This document shows, one piece after another, positions 36,347 through 46,960 of a DNA stretch of 64,000 nucleotides (positions are counted from its first letter, which is position 1; every line of letters begins with the position of its first letter). The notes below the pieces were generated by a model. It had not been told where the DNA came from. It saw only the letters and a list, made by a program, of their open reading frames with translations, and ran no database searches. Made by a program: the position numbers and the translations under genes. The stretch spans positions 20,174,501-20,238,500 of the forward strand of contig OX327684.1 in assembly GCA_946807835.1 (NCBI GenBank), in the 5' to 3' direction. Source of the DNA: Ailanthus altissimus. Its lineage: Eukaryota > Streptophyta > Magnoliopsida > Sapindales > Simaroubaceae.

Positions 36347-37784
36347 TGATGAACACTTGAAATTACACATTTAATAAGAGTTTTACATGATTGTTTTGTA
36401 TTACTAGTGTATTTAATTTTCTTAACTTAAGTATGTTTACAATATTGTAATTAATTATCTTATAACTGTTTTGTGGTAGGTTCGGTAAAATAGGCATAAC
36501 TTTCTACCCAAAGATCCAATTAAGGTGATTCTTAATCCTGTGCAAAGCTGACTCAATGGGCTAACATATTGTATTTCACAAAGCATTGGAAATTCGAGTG
36601 TTTAGAGGGTGAAAATTGGCCTAGAACAGAATTGATCTGCAGTACAGGCCCAGTTTGAACAGTTATCAGTATTTGGCCCATAACTATAGAAATACGTATC
36701 TAATACGTATGAGATCACTCAATTTGGAAAGATAAGAGACTTATATACAACTTTTATGTTTTGAGTGACAACTAATTCGGATCACATCAATTTCAAATTG
36801 GATAATCAAGTGGGTGCCCAAGTGATAATGAATGCAAATTATTTTGCCACCATTCTTGACTTTCATCAACCAAGTAGTTCCCTCCAAATTTGTCTCGATT
36901 TATCCATGTTTTTCTATAAATAGGTGGCTTGTTTATGCCTAAAGAATATAATTAGAAAGTTAGAATTTAGTTCAAAATACTTTTCCTTTGCATCCATTTT
37001 CTTGTACTATTATTTCTCTTGTTTACTATTAAGTCATGTTATTTCTTCTTCCATTTCTTTTCTTTTCATTTAGTTTTATTATGTCCAAATAATTTTGTTT
37101 AAGCTAAGGTGAAAGGGTGAAGCTCTTGGCAAGGTAATAAGATATGTTTAATATTTATTCATGAATTTAATGCTTCATTTTTAAGTTATGCAAATTTATA
37201 TATGATGTATTTATTTTGTTTGTAGAATTAATACCCTTTCTTCTAAAGTGGTGATTCTTGATTTATTATTGACAAACTTAATACTTGGCACAATAAATTC
37301 TTGAAACCATTTACAAGATTTGGTTTATATAACCTTTCTTATAAAGTGGGAGTCTTGATTTATTGTAGACAAATATAAAGATTGGCATAATAAATACTTG
37401 AACCCATTTATAAGATTTGGTGTATAATAATTGAAAGAAATAAATACTAATCAATATATAAATGATGATGAACGTTAATTGCTATTTTTTCCGGTTGGAA
37501 CCTCCTTTGTGAGAGGATTCCAATTGAGTTATAAAAAAATAAAAAGTTAAATATATTCTTATTTCTTATGCCAAGAGTGAATCTCCATAACCTTAGCTTT
37601 TTATTTGAATTGGTTAATTGAAATAATATTTACAAACATCTTATACTGCATTAATTATCTTTAAAGTGTTTATAATTTGTAATTTTAATTCTACTTCCCT
37701 GTGGATCAACCCCGTTCTCATCGGGTTATTTATTACTTCGATAATCCTGCACTTGGGAATAACTTCTATATTCTGGACGTGTCA
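36347..37784 (+). repeat. 5' LTR of Athila-B
   Basis: TGATGAACACTTGAAATTAC ... GGACGTGTCA. TATA box CTATAAATAG at 36914-36923. A tandem ~105-bp repeat (about 37224-37430, beginning with ATACCCTTTCTTCTAAAGTG and a variant of it) lies in the U5 side and is kept in the 3' LTR. Confidence 0.95.
36914..36923 (+). promoter_or_regulatory. TATA box of Athila-B LTR
   Basis: CTATAAATAG, 567 bp into the LTR. The identical box is at 47528-47537 in the 3' LTR. Confidence 0.55.
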
Positions 37785-37790
37785 AGTTTT

Positions 37791-37806
37791 TGGCGCCGTT
37801 GCCGGG
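37791..37806 (+). other. Primer-binding site, tRNA-Asp
   Basis: TGGCGCCGTTGCCGGG matches the complement of the plant tRNA-Asp 3' end without mismatch, 6 bp after the LTR. Diagnostic of the Athila/Tat branch. Confidence 0.92.
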
Positions 37807-37859
37807 TAGGTAACGTTAATATTTTGTTTTGTTGTTATTTGTTTGTTTATTTTATTTTC

Positions 37860-38150
37860 ATGGAAGGCTGAGCCTCCTAGTCGTTATTTATTATTCGTTT
37901 TTTTTTTTATTTTTTTTATTTTCATGGAAGGCCGAGCCTCCTAACGTACTTTATTATTATTCTGTTTTTATTTTCGCGGAAGGCTGAGCCTCCTACTCTT
38001 TATTTCGTTTATTTATTATTTATTATTTTTTACTTTTTATTTTAGTTTTTTTTTAATTTTCATGGAAGGCCGAGCCTCCTAACGTACTTTACTTTATTTA
38101 TTATTCGCCTTTTATTTTCGCTTTTTATTTTAATGGAAGGCTAAGCCTCC
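37860..38150 (+). repeat. Leader array: five GGAAGGCTGAGCCTCC hairpin motifs, four with minimal uORFs
   Basis: The 16-bp imperfect palindrome GGAAGGCYRAGCCTCC occurs at 37862, 37926, 37978, 38064 and 38135, separated by T-rich spacers (steps 64, 52, 86, 71). AGGCT/AGCCT arms would form a short stem. Four copies are preceded by AT so that ATG-GAA-GGC opens a tiny ORF of 3 or 6 codons, ending at TGA, TAA, TAA and TAA; copy 3 lacks the ATG. The array lies between the primer site and the gag start at 38336. Possible roles: RNA packaging, ribosome shunting or translational damping. All are inference. Confidence 0.85.
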
Positions 38151-38335
38151 TACTATTTATTTATTAACTTTTTATTATATAATCTAACATCACTAATCTA
38201 ACTTCTAATTATTTATCTTTATTTTGCTTTTAGTTTTACATATTTTATTTACTTGTGTGTAATATTTTATTTTATTTACCTGTGTTTAATATTTTATTTG
38301 TATTATTGTTATTGTATTTTGTTTTGTTTCTTTTT

Positions 38336-39766
38336 ATGAGCGGTTGGTTTCGAGATCCTAATTCTCATCGTTTAGTAAAAGGTAATTTCAAAACTTCTTT
38401 TGATAATTTGTTAGATTCTCCTTCATCTTCTCGTTCTTCACCAAGTAACACCATGAGCGAAAATCAAATTGAGGGACTCATAGACCCAGGGGACAATCAG
38501 TCCCAACATAATGACCATAACCGACCTAGGACACTTAGAGACTATATGAACCCTACACGAACCGGTGCACCATTTTGCTTAATTTTTCCACCGGATGCAA
38601 CGCATTTTAATTTTAAGCTAGGCATTATCCAACTTTTACCCACTTTTCATGGCTTAGATGCAGAGAACCCTTATCTACATCTAAGAGAATTTGAAGAAGT
38701 GTGTAACACGTATAATGATCAAAATTGTAGCATGAACACAATTCGACTTAAGCTTTTCCCTTTTTCTTTAAAAGATAAAGCTAAAACATGGCTACAAAAC
38801 CTTAGGCTAGGATCCATTTCTTTATGGGACGAGATGCAACAACAATTCCTGAAAAAGTTTTTTCCCTCCCATAGAACAAATTCTTTCAAAAGACAAATCA
38901 CCACTTTTGCCCAAAAACCAGGAGAGACCCTTTACCAATGTTGGGAAAGGTATAAAGAATTACTTAATACCTGTCCCCATCATGGTTTTGAAACATGGAG
39001 AGTAGTCTCAAATTTCTATGAGGGCTTAACACCCCAAGTTAGGCAAATGGTAGAAATGATGTGTAATGGAACATTTGAGGAAAAAGACCCAGAAGAGGCA
39101 ATGAATTATCTTGACTTACTAGCAGAAAATGCTCAAAATTGGGACACTGCTGGTACCTGTGAGGCACCTAGCAAAAATCAAACTACTACATCTAGTGGGG
39201 GTATTTATCATCTTAAGGAAGACCATGACCTTCAAGCCAAATTAGCATCCCTTGCTAGAAAAGTCGAAACCTTAGAAATGAAAAAAAGTGGTCAAATAAA
39301 ATCTGTTCAAGAAATTGTATGTCACATTTGTGAAACCCATGATCACCCTACCAATGATTGCCCAACTTTGCCTGCATTTAGGGAATGTCTCCATGAACAA
39401 GCCAATGTTTTAAACACGTTCAAACGGTCAAACAATAACCCATATTCACAAAACTATAATCCTGGATGGCGAAATCACCCAAATTTTAGTTGGAGGAATG
39501 ACACTCAAGCACAGGCTTCGCAACCACCTTTCCAACCACACCAAAACTTTCAAAATCATCAAGGTTATGCACCATATGTCCCACCTCCTAGGAAAAATCT
39601 TGAAGAAACCTTGCATACATTCATTGAAAAATAAGAGTCTGTTAATTCTCAAAATGCTCAAACATTTGCTGATTTGAAAGATACTCTTGCTAAATTTGCA
39701 TCTACACTGAACATTCATGAGAAAGGAAAATTTCCTTCTCAACCACAGCCAAACCCCAAAGGATAA
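38336..39766 (+). pseudogene. Athila-B gag (interrupted by stops)
   Basis: Best start is ATG 38336 (MSGWFRDPNSHRLVKGNF); the open frame extends upstream but only with hydrophobic T-rich codons. The gag core includes FSLKDKAKTWLQNL, KFFPSHRTNSFKRQITTF and CWERYKELLNTCPHHG. The CCHC knuckle CHICETHDHPTNDC is complete (about 39329-39370), followed by NPGWRNHPNFSWRND. Stops TAA 39632-39634 and TAA 39764-39766 break the frame, which then continues in phase into protease. Forms the virus-like particle in active relatives. Confidence 0.9.
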
Positions 39767-42700
39767 CATAACTCAAATGCATGTAGTTCAGGAAGCCAAC
39801 ACATGGATCAAGTTAAAGCAGTTATCACTCTTCGGAGTGGTAAAATTGTTGAAAAAGAAATTCATGAACCTCATGAGAGCGATGAATCAATCTCTAAGGG
39901 CAAGGAAAGTGTTGAACCTACACTTAATGAAGAAAACACCAAACCTTCACCTCCACCCCCATTTCCTCATGCATTACGTAATACTAAGAAGATGAATCAC
40001 AATCCTGAAAATTTTAAAATCTTCAAACAGGTAAAAGTTAATATTCCTTTACTGGATGCTATTAAACAGGTTCCATCTTATGCAAAAATTTTGAAAGACT
40101 TATGCACAGTAAAAAGAAAACTGAATGTGAAAAAGAAAGCATTTTTAGCTGAACAAGTAAGTGCCATTCTTCAGAACAATAATTCTTTGAAATATAAAGA
40201 CCCTGGTTGTCCTACAATTTCATGTATTATTGGAAGTCATAAAATTGAACAAGCCTTACTTGATCTTGGTGCTAGTGTGAATTTATTGCCGTATTCAGTT
40301 TATCAACAACTCAATCTCGGGGAGTTAAAATCAACATCTGTAACTCTTTTACTTGCTGATAGATCAATAAAAGTACCAAGAGGAACAGTAGAGGATGTCT
40401 TAGTTCAAGTTGATAAATTCATATATCCTGTGGATTTTATCGTCTTGGACACAGAACCTGTCAAATGATGTAATCCGATACCTGTTATTTTAGGTCGTCC
40501 ATTTTTAGCAACTTCTAACGCTTTGATTAATTGCAGGAATTGAGTAATGAAGCTTTCATTTGGAAACATGACACTTAAACTCAATGTTTTTAATATGTGT
40601 AAGCAACCATATGAAGAGGAGGATGAAAGTGAAGAAGGTGACATGATTGAAACGATTGTGGAGGATCATATTCAAAAAGGGAGTTCTACCGATCCCTTAG
40701 AAATGTGTTTAATAAATTCATTTGAGTCAAATATACAATTAGATCCTGAAATCTCTGACATATGTTCTTTACTTGACTGTGCACAGGTGATTGAAAATAA
40801 AAGATGGAAACTAAAGTTTGAAGAATTGAGAGAAAATGAGGATAAAAAGAACGAAATTTCAAAGTTGGAGTTAAAACCTCTGCCTGAAGGACTGAAATAT
40901 GCATTTCTTGGAGAGAAACAAACTTACCCGGTGGTAATCGCTTCTACACTCACAAGTGAACAAGAAGATAAGTTGATTGAATTATTGAAAATGCATAAAA
41001 ATGCAATTGGGTGGACTTTAAAAGACATAAATGGTATTAATCCTTTGATTTGCACACATAGAATACACCTAGAGGATAATGCCAAAACTTCCCAACAACC
41101 TCAAAGGAGATTAAATCCACATATGAAAGAGGTAGTGAGAGCTGAAGTTCTCAAATTACTTAAAGTAGGAATCATCTATCCGATCTCAGATAGTAAGTGG
41201 GTAAGTCCTACTCAGGTAGTACCAAAAAAATCTGGAATCACAGTCATTGAAAATGAAAAAGGTGAGTTAATACCAACTCGAGTCTCATCTAGTTGGAGGA
41301 TGTGCATAGATTATAGAAAATTGAACTTGGCCACTAGAAAAGACCATTTTCCTTTACCATTCCTTGATCAGATTATAGAAAGAGTAGCAGGACATCCATA
41401 CTATTGCTTTCTAGATGGTTACTCTGGCTATTATCAAATTCCTATAGCACTAGAAGACCAAGAAAAGACTACATTCACATGTCCTTTTGGAACCTTTGCT
41501 TTTAGAAGAATGCCCTTTGGACTTTGTAATGCCCCAGCAACATTTCAGAGATGTATGTTAAGTATTTTTAGTGACATGATTGAGCATTATTTAGAAGTTT
41601 TCATGGATGATTTAACTGTGTTTGGAAATTCTTTTGATAATTGTCTTGAAAACTTAGAAAAGGTCTTAAAACGATGTGAAGAAAAGAGTCTTGTATTGAA
41701 CTGGGAAAAATGTCACTACATGGTTACTTCTGGAATTGTTTTGGGACATATAGTATCTTTTAAAGGAATTGAAGTGGATAAGGCAAAAGTCGAACTCATT
41801 ACACATTTGCCTCCACCAAAAACAGTCAGAGAAGTCCGATCCTTTTTAGGACATGCTGGATTCTATAGGAGGTTCATAAAAAACTTTAGTGCTATATCTA
41901 AACCTCTTTGTAACCTCTTAGCAAAAGATGTATCATTTAAGTGGACTCAAGAGTGTCAAAATTCATTTGAAAAATTAATTGGCCTCTTAACATCTGCTCC
42001 TATCATACAATCTCCTGACTGGTCTTTACCTTTTGAGCTCATGTGTGATGCTAGTGACTACGCTGTTGGTGTTGTATTAGGACAAAGAAAAGAAGGTAAA
42101 TCCTATGTAATTTATTACGCGAGTAGAACTTTAAACAGTGCACAAATGAATTACACAACAACTGAAAAAGAACTACTTGCTGTAATATTTGCATTAGACA
42201 AATTTCGTTCTTACTTAATTGGTTCTTCAACTATTGTATTTACTGACCATGCTGCTGTAAGGTACTTAATGTCAAAACAGGATGCAAAACCAAGACTGAT
42301 TCGATGGATTCTATTGCTTCAAGAATTATTATCACTATCAAGGATAAGAAGGGAGCTGAAAATGTTGTTGCAGATCACTTATCAAGACTCACACCAGATT
42401 CATCAACAGAAATAACACCTATTAATGATTCTTTTCCTGATGAATTATTATTTTCTACTGTTACAATGCCCTGGTATGCTAATATTGTTAATTTTCTTGT
42501 AACAGGAGAAATGCCACCTCAATGGAATGCTCAAGACAAAAGAAAATTTTTAACGGAGGTGAGAAAGTTTTATTGGGATGATCCTTATCTCTTTAAATAT
42601 TGTCGTGATCAAATATTTCGAAGATGCATACCCGACAATGAGGTAAATAAAGTTATTGAATTTTGTCATTCTGAAGCATGTGGGGGACATTTCTCATCAA

Positions 42701-43893
42701 AGAAAACAGCTGCAAAAATCTTACAGTGCGGATTTTATTGGCCCACTTTATTTAAAGATACACATGCATTTTGTATAACTTGTGAAAATTGTCAAAAGTT
42801 GGGATCAATTTCAAAACGAAACATGATGCCTTTGAACCCCATTCTTGTTATTGAAATCTTTGATTGTTGGGGGATAGATTTTATGGGACCATTTCCATTA
42901 TCATTTGGATTTACGTATATCTTAGTTGCAGTAGATTATGTCTCAAAATGGATTGAGGCTATTCCATGTCGACATAATGACCATAAAACAGTCATGAAAT
43001 TTTTGAAAGAAAATATCTTAAGTCGATTTGGAATCCCTCGAGCCATTATAAGTGATGGGGGTAAGCATTTTTGTAATAGACCATTTGAAACATTAGTGAA
43101 AAAATATGGTATTACTCATAAAGTTGCCACCCTTTATCATCCTCAGACAAGTGGACAAGTTGAATTAGCAAATAGGGAGATAAAACAAATTTTAGAAAAA
43201 ACTATAAACCCAAATCGCAAAGATTGGTCTTTAAGACTAATTGATGCACTGTGGGCTTATAGAACTGCTTTTAAAACTTCATTGGGTATGTCTCCCTATA
43301 GGATAGTTTATGGAAAACCTTGTCACTTACCTGTGGAACTTGAGCATAAAGCCTACTGGGCTATTAAAACTTTCAATGAAAATCTTGATTCTGCTGGACA
43401 CATACGTAAATTACAAATAAATGAACTTGAAGAATTGAGAAATGATGCATATGAGAATTCAAAAATTCATAAAGCTAAAATTAAAGCCTTTCATGATAAA
43501 AAAATTCAGAGAAAAACATTTGACACTGGTCAGAAGGTTTTGCTTTATAATTCTCGACTTCACATATTCCCTGGAAAATTAAGATCAAGATGGAGTGGCC
43601 CTTTTATTGTGAAACATGTGTACCCTTATGGAACAATTGACATTGAAAATCCTAGAAATGGGAATGTGTTTAAGGTAAATGGGCAAAGACTCAAGCCGTT
43701 TCTAGAAAACCAAGCTTTTCATGAAGAATTTACGTTCCTGTCGAATCCTTGTTACGAGACCAATGAATCTTTGTTTTATATATTTACATATTTATATATA
43801 TTTATTCTTCTTCTAACATTTTTTTTTTACTTGCAGGTTAATTTAGTAGTTTTGTTAAAGTTTTATTTTGCACCCCGGTTAAGCGGCGGATAA
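39767..43893 (+). pseudogene. Athila-B pol: protease, RT, RNase H, integrase (broken)
   Basis: Same phase as gag up to about 42325, with stops at 40466-40468 and 40541-40543. A one-base loss near 42325 then shifts the frame, which stays open to 43893. Domains: ITLRSGK spacer; protease LDLGASVNLLPYSVY at about 40260 (Leu in the second place is common in this branch); RT with [20 protein letters not shown] and the FMDD active site at 41600-41611; RNase H from [19 protein letters not shown] with [11 protein letters not shown]; integrase with an HHCC zinc region (about 42664-42795) and a DDE core with Asp codons at 42876 and 43054 and Glu at 43162, spacing D-X35-E. After the core comes [16 protein letters not shown], the normal C-terminal block. 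Catalytic residues are intact, so decay is recent. Confidence 0.93.
43811..43836 (+). promoter_or_regulatory. Consensus 3' splice site upstream of the extra genes
   Basis: TTCTAAC (branch-point-like), an uninterrupted T-run and ACTTGCAG ending at 43836 form a textbook plant acceptor. It lies in the last part of the integrase frame, about 145 bp before the ATG of the 182-aa ORF. By analogy with env expression in retroviruses and env-like ORFs in plant elements, a spliced message could bring the downstream ORF close to the 5' end. The donor is not identified. Confidence 0.5.
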
Positions 43894-43981
43894 CGGTACT
43901 CCGTGATATTTCAAATCGGTTTTGTCAGTTTCCCATAATTACTGATATCTTCTCTTCTTCCCCCTTTTCTTAAAAAAAAAA

Positions 43982-44530
43982 ATGGATGACATTCTAAAAA
44001 ATTTGAAAAAGCGTTTTCCCTCATTGCCTCAAAATTCCTTGAAGAAAATTTACCAAGCAAGATGTGAAAGATTAAGGTTATTAATGATTATGAATATACC
44101 TGTTGATTTACGTTGGTTAATTGAAGCCAAAGTTAGATTGACAGGTGAATTTTCAGACTCATTAATTTCCTACATGCCTGGCTTAGGTAAAAGCTCTTTT
44201 TCAAAAAAACGAAGAGCAAAACGATTAAATGTTTGTTACAAGTGTGCACGCATGACTTGCAACACACGTTGCCGCACTTTAGGAATGGTGTCTGTATATC
44301 GTGAAGATAAAATTAGGTTCATTAAGGATGGCCTGAGTAAGGAGTCTTTAGATAATATCTTATCGACTCTTGAGACGCATCCTAGTGGATATGTGCATAT
44401 TGCAATTCATGAATTATGGGACATATTCCTAAAAGAACATAAGCGGTACAGTCTCGGGAATCTGACTTTAAAAGACCCTGTTTGCCAATTTATAAGAAAA
44501 TTGGATGGGAAGCCTATCCCCGACCCATAG
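43982..44530 (+). CDS. 182-aa ORF with basic patch and four-cysteine cluster, post-integrase
   Basis: Not recognised with certainty. Intact from ATG 43982, directly after an A-run, to TAG. It is hydrophilic with no signal peptide or membrane helix, so it is not an envelope-like protein. Residues 1-30 are basic/amphipathic. Residues 75-81 are KKRRAKR, followed by Cys 85, 88, 93 and 97 (C-X2-C-X4-C-X3-C), then VYREDKIRFIKDGLSKESL and an acidic/hydrophobic C-terminal half. A basic cluster directly before a CxxC zinc-like cluster, followed by a short conserved tail, resembles in layout the small cysteine-rich nucleic-acid-binding proteins of some filamentous plant RNA viruses, several of which suppress RNA silencing. 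That similarity is from recall of the layout only. It is the only undamaged long reading frame in the element, in sense orientation between integrase and the LOG-like frame. Confidence 0.7.
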   Translation: MDDILKNLKKRFPSLPQNSLKKIYQARCERLRLLMIMNIPVDLRWLIEAKVRLTGEFSDSLISYMPGLGKSSFSKKRRAKRLNVCYKCARMTCNTRCRTLGMVSVYREDKIRFIKDGLSKESLDNILSTLETHPSGYVHIAIHELWDIFLKEHKRYSLGNLTLKDPVCQFIRKLDGKPIPDP

Positions 44531-44887
44531 AGGGCGTTTAAGCCGTTACTGGACGTAAAATCAGAGAAAGATGTGAGCCACAATCACAACTACTTGTATA
44601 TATTTACTATAGCTGTTATTTTTAAATGTTTCATTTCAAACTCAAATATCTTTTCAATAATCAACCACCTATAATTCTTTTTGAAAATTTTGCATTTTAA
44701 GCCGACAACCCATGTGACTTTTCCAGCTAACAAATTGAAAATTGGTAAAAGGTATTGAATCTTGTATTTCAAGCCAATAACCATGTGATTTAACTTTGTA
44801 ATACCTTTTGGCTCTATAAATACATTGCATTATTTCTGCATCTTTGTACAAACTCAAAATCATTCAAGAGAGAGGGTGAGTGTAATA
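44531..44887 (+). promoter_or_regulatory. Intergenic region with TATA box before the LOG-like gene
   Basis: No gene in this 357-bp gap. It contains a diverged short duplication (CATGTGACTTTT / CATGTGATTTAA near 44710 and 44783, each near a sentence-like block TTGAAAATTGG/TTGTATTTCAAGCC). CTATAAATA at 44813-44821 is a good TATA box, followed about 35 bp on by ACAAACTCAAAATCATTCAA, which looks like a plant 5' leader, and ATG at 44888. This suggests the LOG-like frame has or had its own promoter, either captured with the gene or evolved in the element. Confidence 0.5.
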
Positions 44888-45542
44888 ATGGAAGGATCAT
44901 CAACTCGTAAATTCACAAAAATTTGTGTCTTTTGTGGATCCAGCCCTGGAAAAACTAGTGAGTTTATAGAAGCAGCAGAAACCCTTGGTAAGATGTTAGC
45001 TGAGCGCAATATTCATTTAGTATATGGGGGAGGTAGTCTTGGATTAATGGGACGTGTGGCAACCGCTGCACAAAATAATGGCAGTCGAGTTTTGGGTATC
45101 ATACCAAAAGCTCTAGCTGTTGGAGACATTGTAGGAAAAACAATTGGGGATGAGTTACAGGTATCATCAATGCATTAACGAATTTCTTTTATGCTTCGTA
45201 ATGCTGATGCCTTCATAGCTCTACCTGGAGGTTTCGGAACATTGGAGGAAATTTTTCAAATTGTCTCATGGGCACAATTGCAAATCCATAAAAAAACCCA
45301 TTGGTTTGTTAAACGTTGATGGTTTTTATAATGGGTTGTTATCTTTTCTTGACTATGCGGTGGAAAAATAATTCGTCTCATCTATAGCACGACAGATCCT
45401 CATTTCTGCTTCAACTGTTGATCAGTTACTCGATGAACTACAAGCTTTTACACCTCTATCTGATCTAACAATGAGTCAGATAGATTGGTATACTGATAAC
45501 AGTGAAAAGAAACGCAGGATAGATTTGACGCTTCGTCTGTAG
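44888..45542 (+). pseudogene. LOG-like: Captured LONELY GUY (LOG) cytokinin riboside 5'-monophosphate phosphoribohydrolase, intronless, disabled
   Basis: LOG enzymes release active cytokinin base from its nucleotide in one step, in the cytosol and nucleus of meristem cells. The reading frame covers the whole family length (about 217 codons). N-terminal FTKICVFCGSSPGK and LVYGGGSLGLMG form the nucleotide-binding part, then VLGIIPKAL, then [17 protein letters not shown], which holds the diagnostic PGGxGTxxE catalytic motif, then [16 protein letters not shown], and a C-terminal tail ending at TAG 45540-45542. Plant LOG genes have several introns; none is present, pointing to capture of a processed transcript. 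Defects: TAA at 45176-45178, an extra A in the A7 run at 45290-45296, and TAA at 45369-45371. It lies in sense orientation between integrase and the 3' LTR of Athila-B, so capture, not chance insertion next to it, is the simplest reading. Confidence 0.93.
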
Positions 45543-46960
45543 CCTATCTATTTCTATGTATTTTTAAGCTTTTTTGTGTGGCTTGTTTTATTTTTTTTGT
45601 GTGGCTTGTTTTATTTTGTTGCAGGTTTAATTTTTAATAAAAGATGTTTCAGGTGATATCTTCTATATTTTACTCTTTCTATATTTTGACATTGAGGATA
45701 ATGTCTCAATCTGGTTGGGGGGAGGATAGTTGATATATAATGTTAGTGTTAATTATTTTATTTTGTTGTTGTTATCACTTTGTTATGTAAAAAAAAAAAA
45801 TTATCATGAATGGCGTGAGTAAAATGTTCATTTATGTATTCTTGAGACGCATTCTAGTTCTAGAATGGCAGAGTAAAGAGTACATTATAAACTTTTGAAA
45901 CACATTCTAATTGGTTTATTTTTAATGCATTTTATGTATAATTGTTTGTTGCTTAAGTTTTTGGTAACTCTTGCGTAAATAAATTTACTTTACTATCGAT
46001 GTATGATTTCAAAATTGTTTAGTTTAAATCACTTTCTCTATTTAGGTTACTAAAGAATAACTTCTGAAATTATTTCTTGAGAACAATACTAAACCTTGTG
46101 GTAAGATGGATGATTCAATATATATAGCCAAGAGAATTTCCATGTTTAAGTATACATATTATTTTCTAAACTCACATATCTTTTGTGAGTGAGTGGAGAG
46201 ATTTGAGATAACAGCTTACGAACTTTCATTGATCCTTTGAAATGATTAATTTTTATTTGGAATGACATTATTTGGGATGATGAATGATTTGGTTGCTTAG
46301 CTGAAGGATAAAAAAAAAAAAATTGGAAAAGTATTATGGTGATAAATTGCTCTTATGTTGTAATGATTCCTTATGTCTTTCAAAAAAAAAAATAGGAGTA
46401 AAAAAAAAATAAAAAAAAAAAAGAAAGAAAAGAAGTCAATTCAGTTTAATAAAGTCTTCATTCAATTTTAGAAGACTAAAGTCATTAGGAAGCAAACTTA
46501 TCACCGAATTCTATATTCGTAAGATTCGCATTAAATAATTAAAGTCTTGAAGCTGGCATTTGACAATAATGGTTTGACTCTAAATATTTAATTTTTCTAT
46601 CTTTGGATCAATGTTAGTTTGTCTGTCTGTCCTTAAATGTAACTTTTTCTTGAGCGATTATCTGTTTTCCAACTCCATGAGTGAAATTCTAAGTCATTAA
46701 ACAAGTTATTCACCTGTAAGGATATGGAGTTGAGGCTTTTACTTGGAACATTTTTAAGGCTATATATGTTGTGGTTTGTGGTAAGAAGGCTTTGGCTTAA
46801 TTCACACACACACAAAAATATTTTTGGAAGTTATGATTGAAATAACCTTTATAGCGATTATGATTTTAAAACTGACGTTTTGTTTGAAATACTTAGGTAG
46901 TGTTCAAATTTTATTTATGCTCGAATTGCTAGGGACTAGCAATAAGCCAGTTGGGGGGTG
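45543..46960 (+). other. Non-coding 3' region of Athila-B with polypurine tracts
   Basis: No gene. A 27-bp near-duplication (TGTGTGGCTTGTTTTATTTT) at about 45573-45620 ends in a second acceptor-like TTGTTGCAG. ACATTGAGGATAATGTCT at 45689-45706, followed by a G-run, matches Athila-A 12973-12990 and is a candidate internal polypurine/central priming site. Several A-runs lie at 45790, 46306 and 46381-46430. The terminal tract AGCCAGTTGGGGGGTG (46945-46960) directly precedes the LTR and is the likely plus-strand primer. Confidence 0.65.

Noticed and set aside
43744..43893. Membrane-like stretch at the end of the integrase frame, as an env-like protein
   Set aside because: It is a short T-rich run (the splice-acceptor tract) read through in the integrase phase; no separate ORF with signal peptide exists.
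45176..45178. Possible unspliced intron explaining the first stop in the LOG-like frame
   Set aside because: The frame continues with family residues directly before and after the stop, with no room for an intron, so it is a nonsense change.
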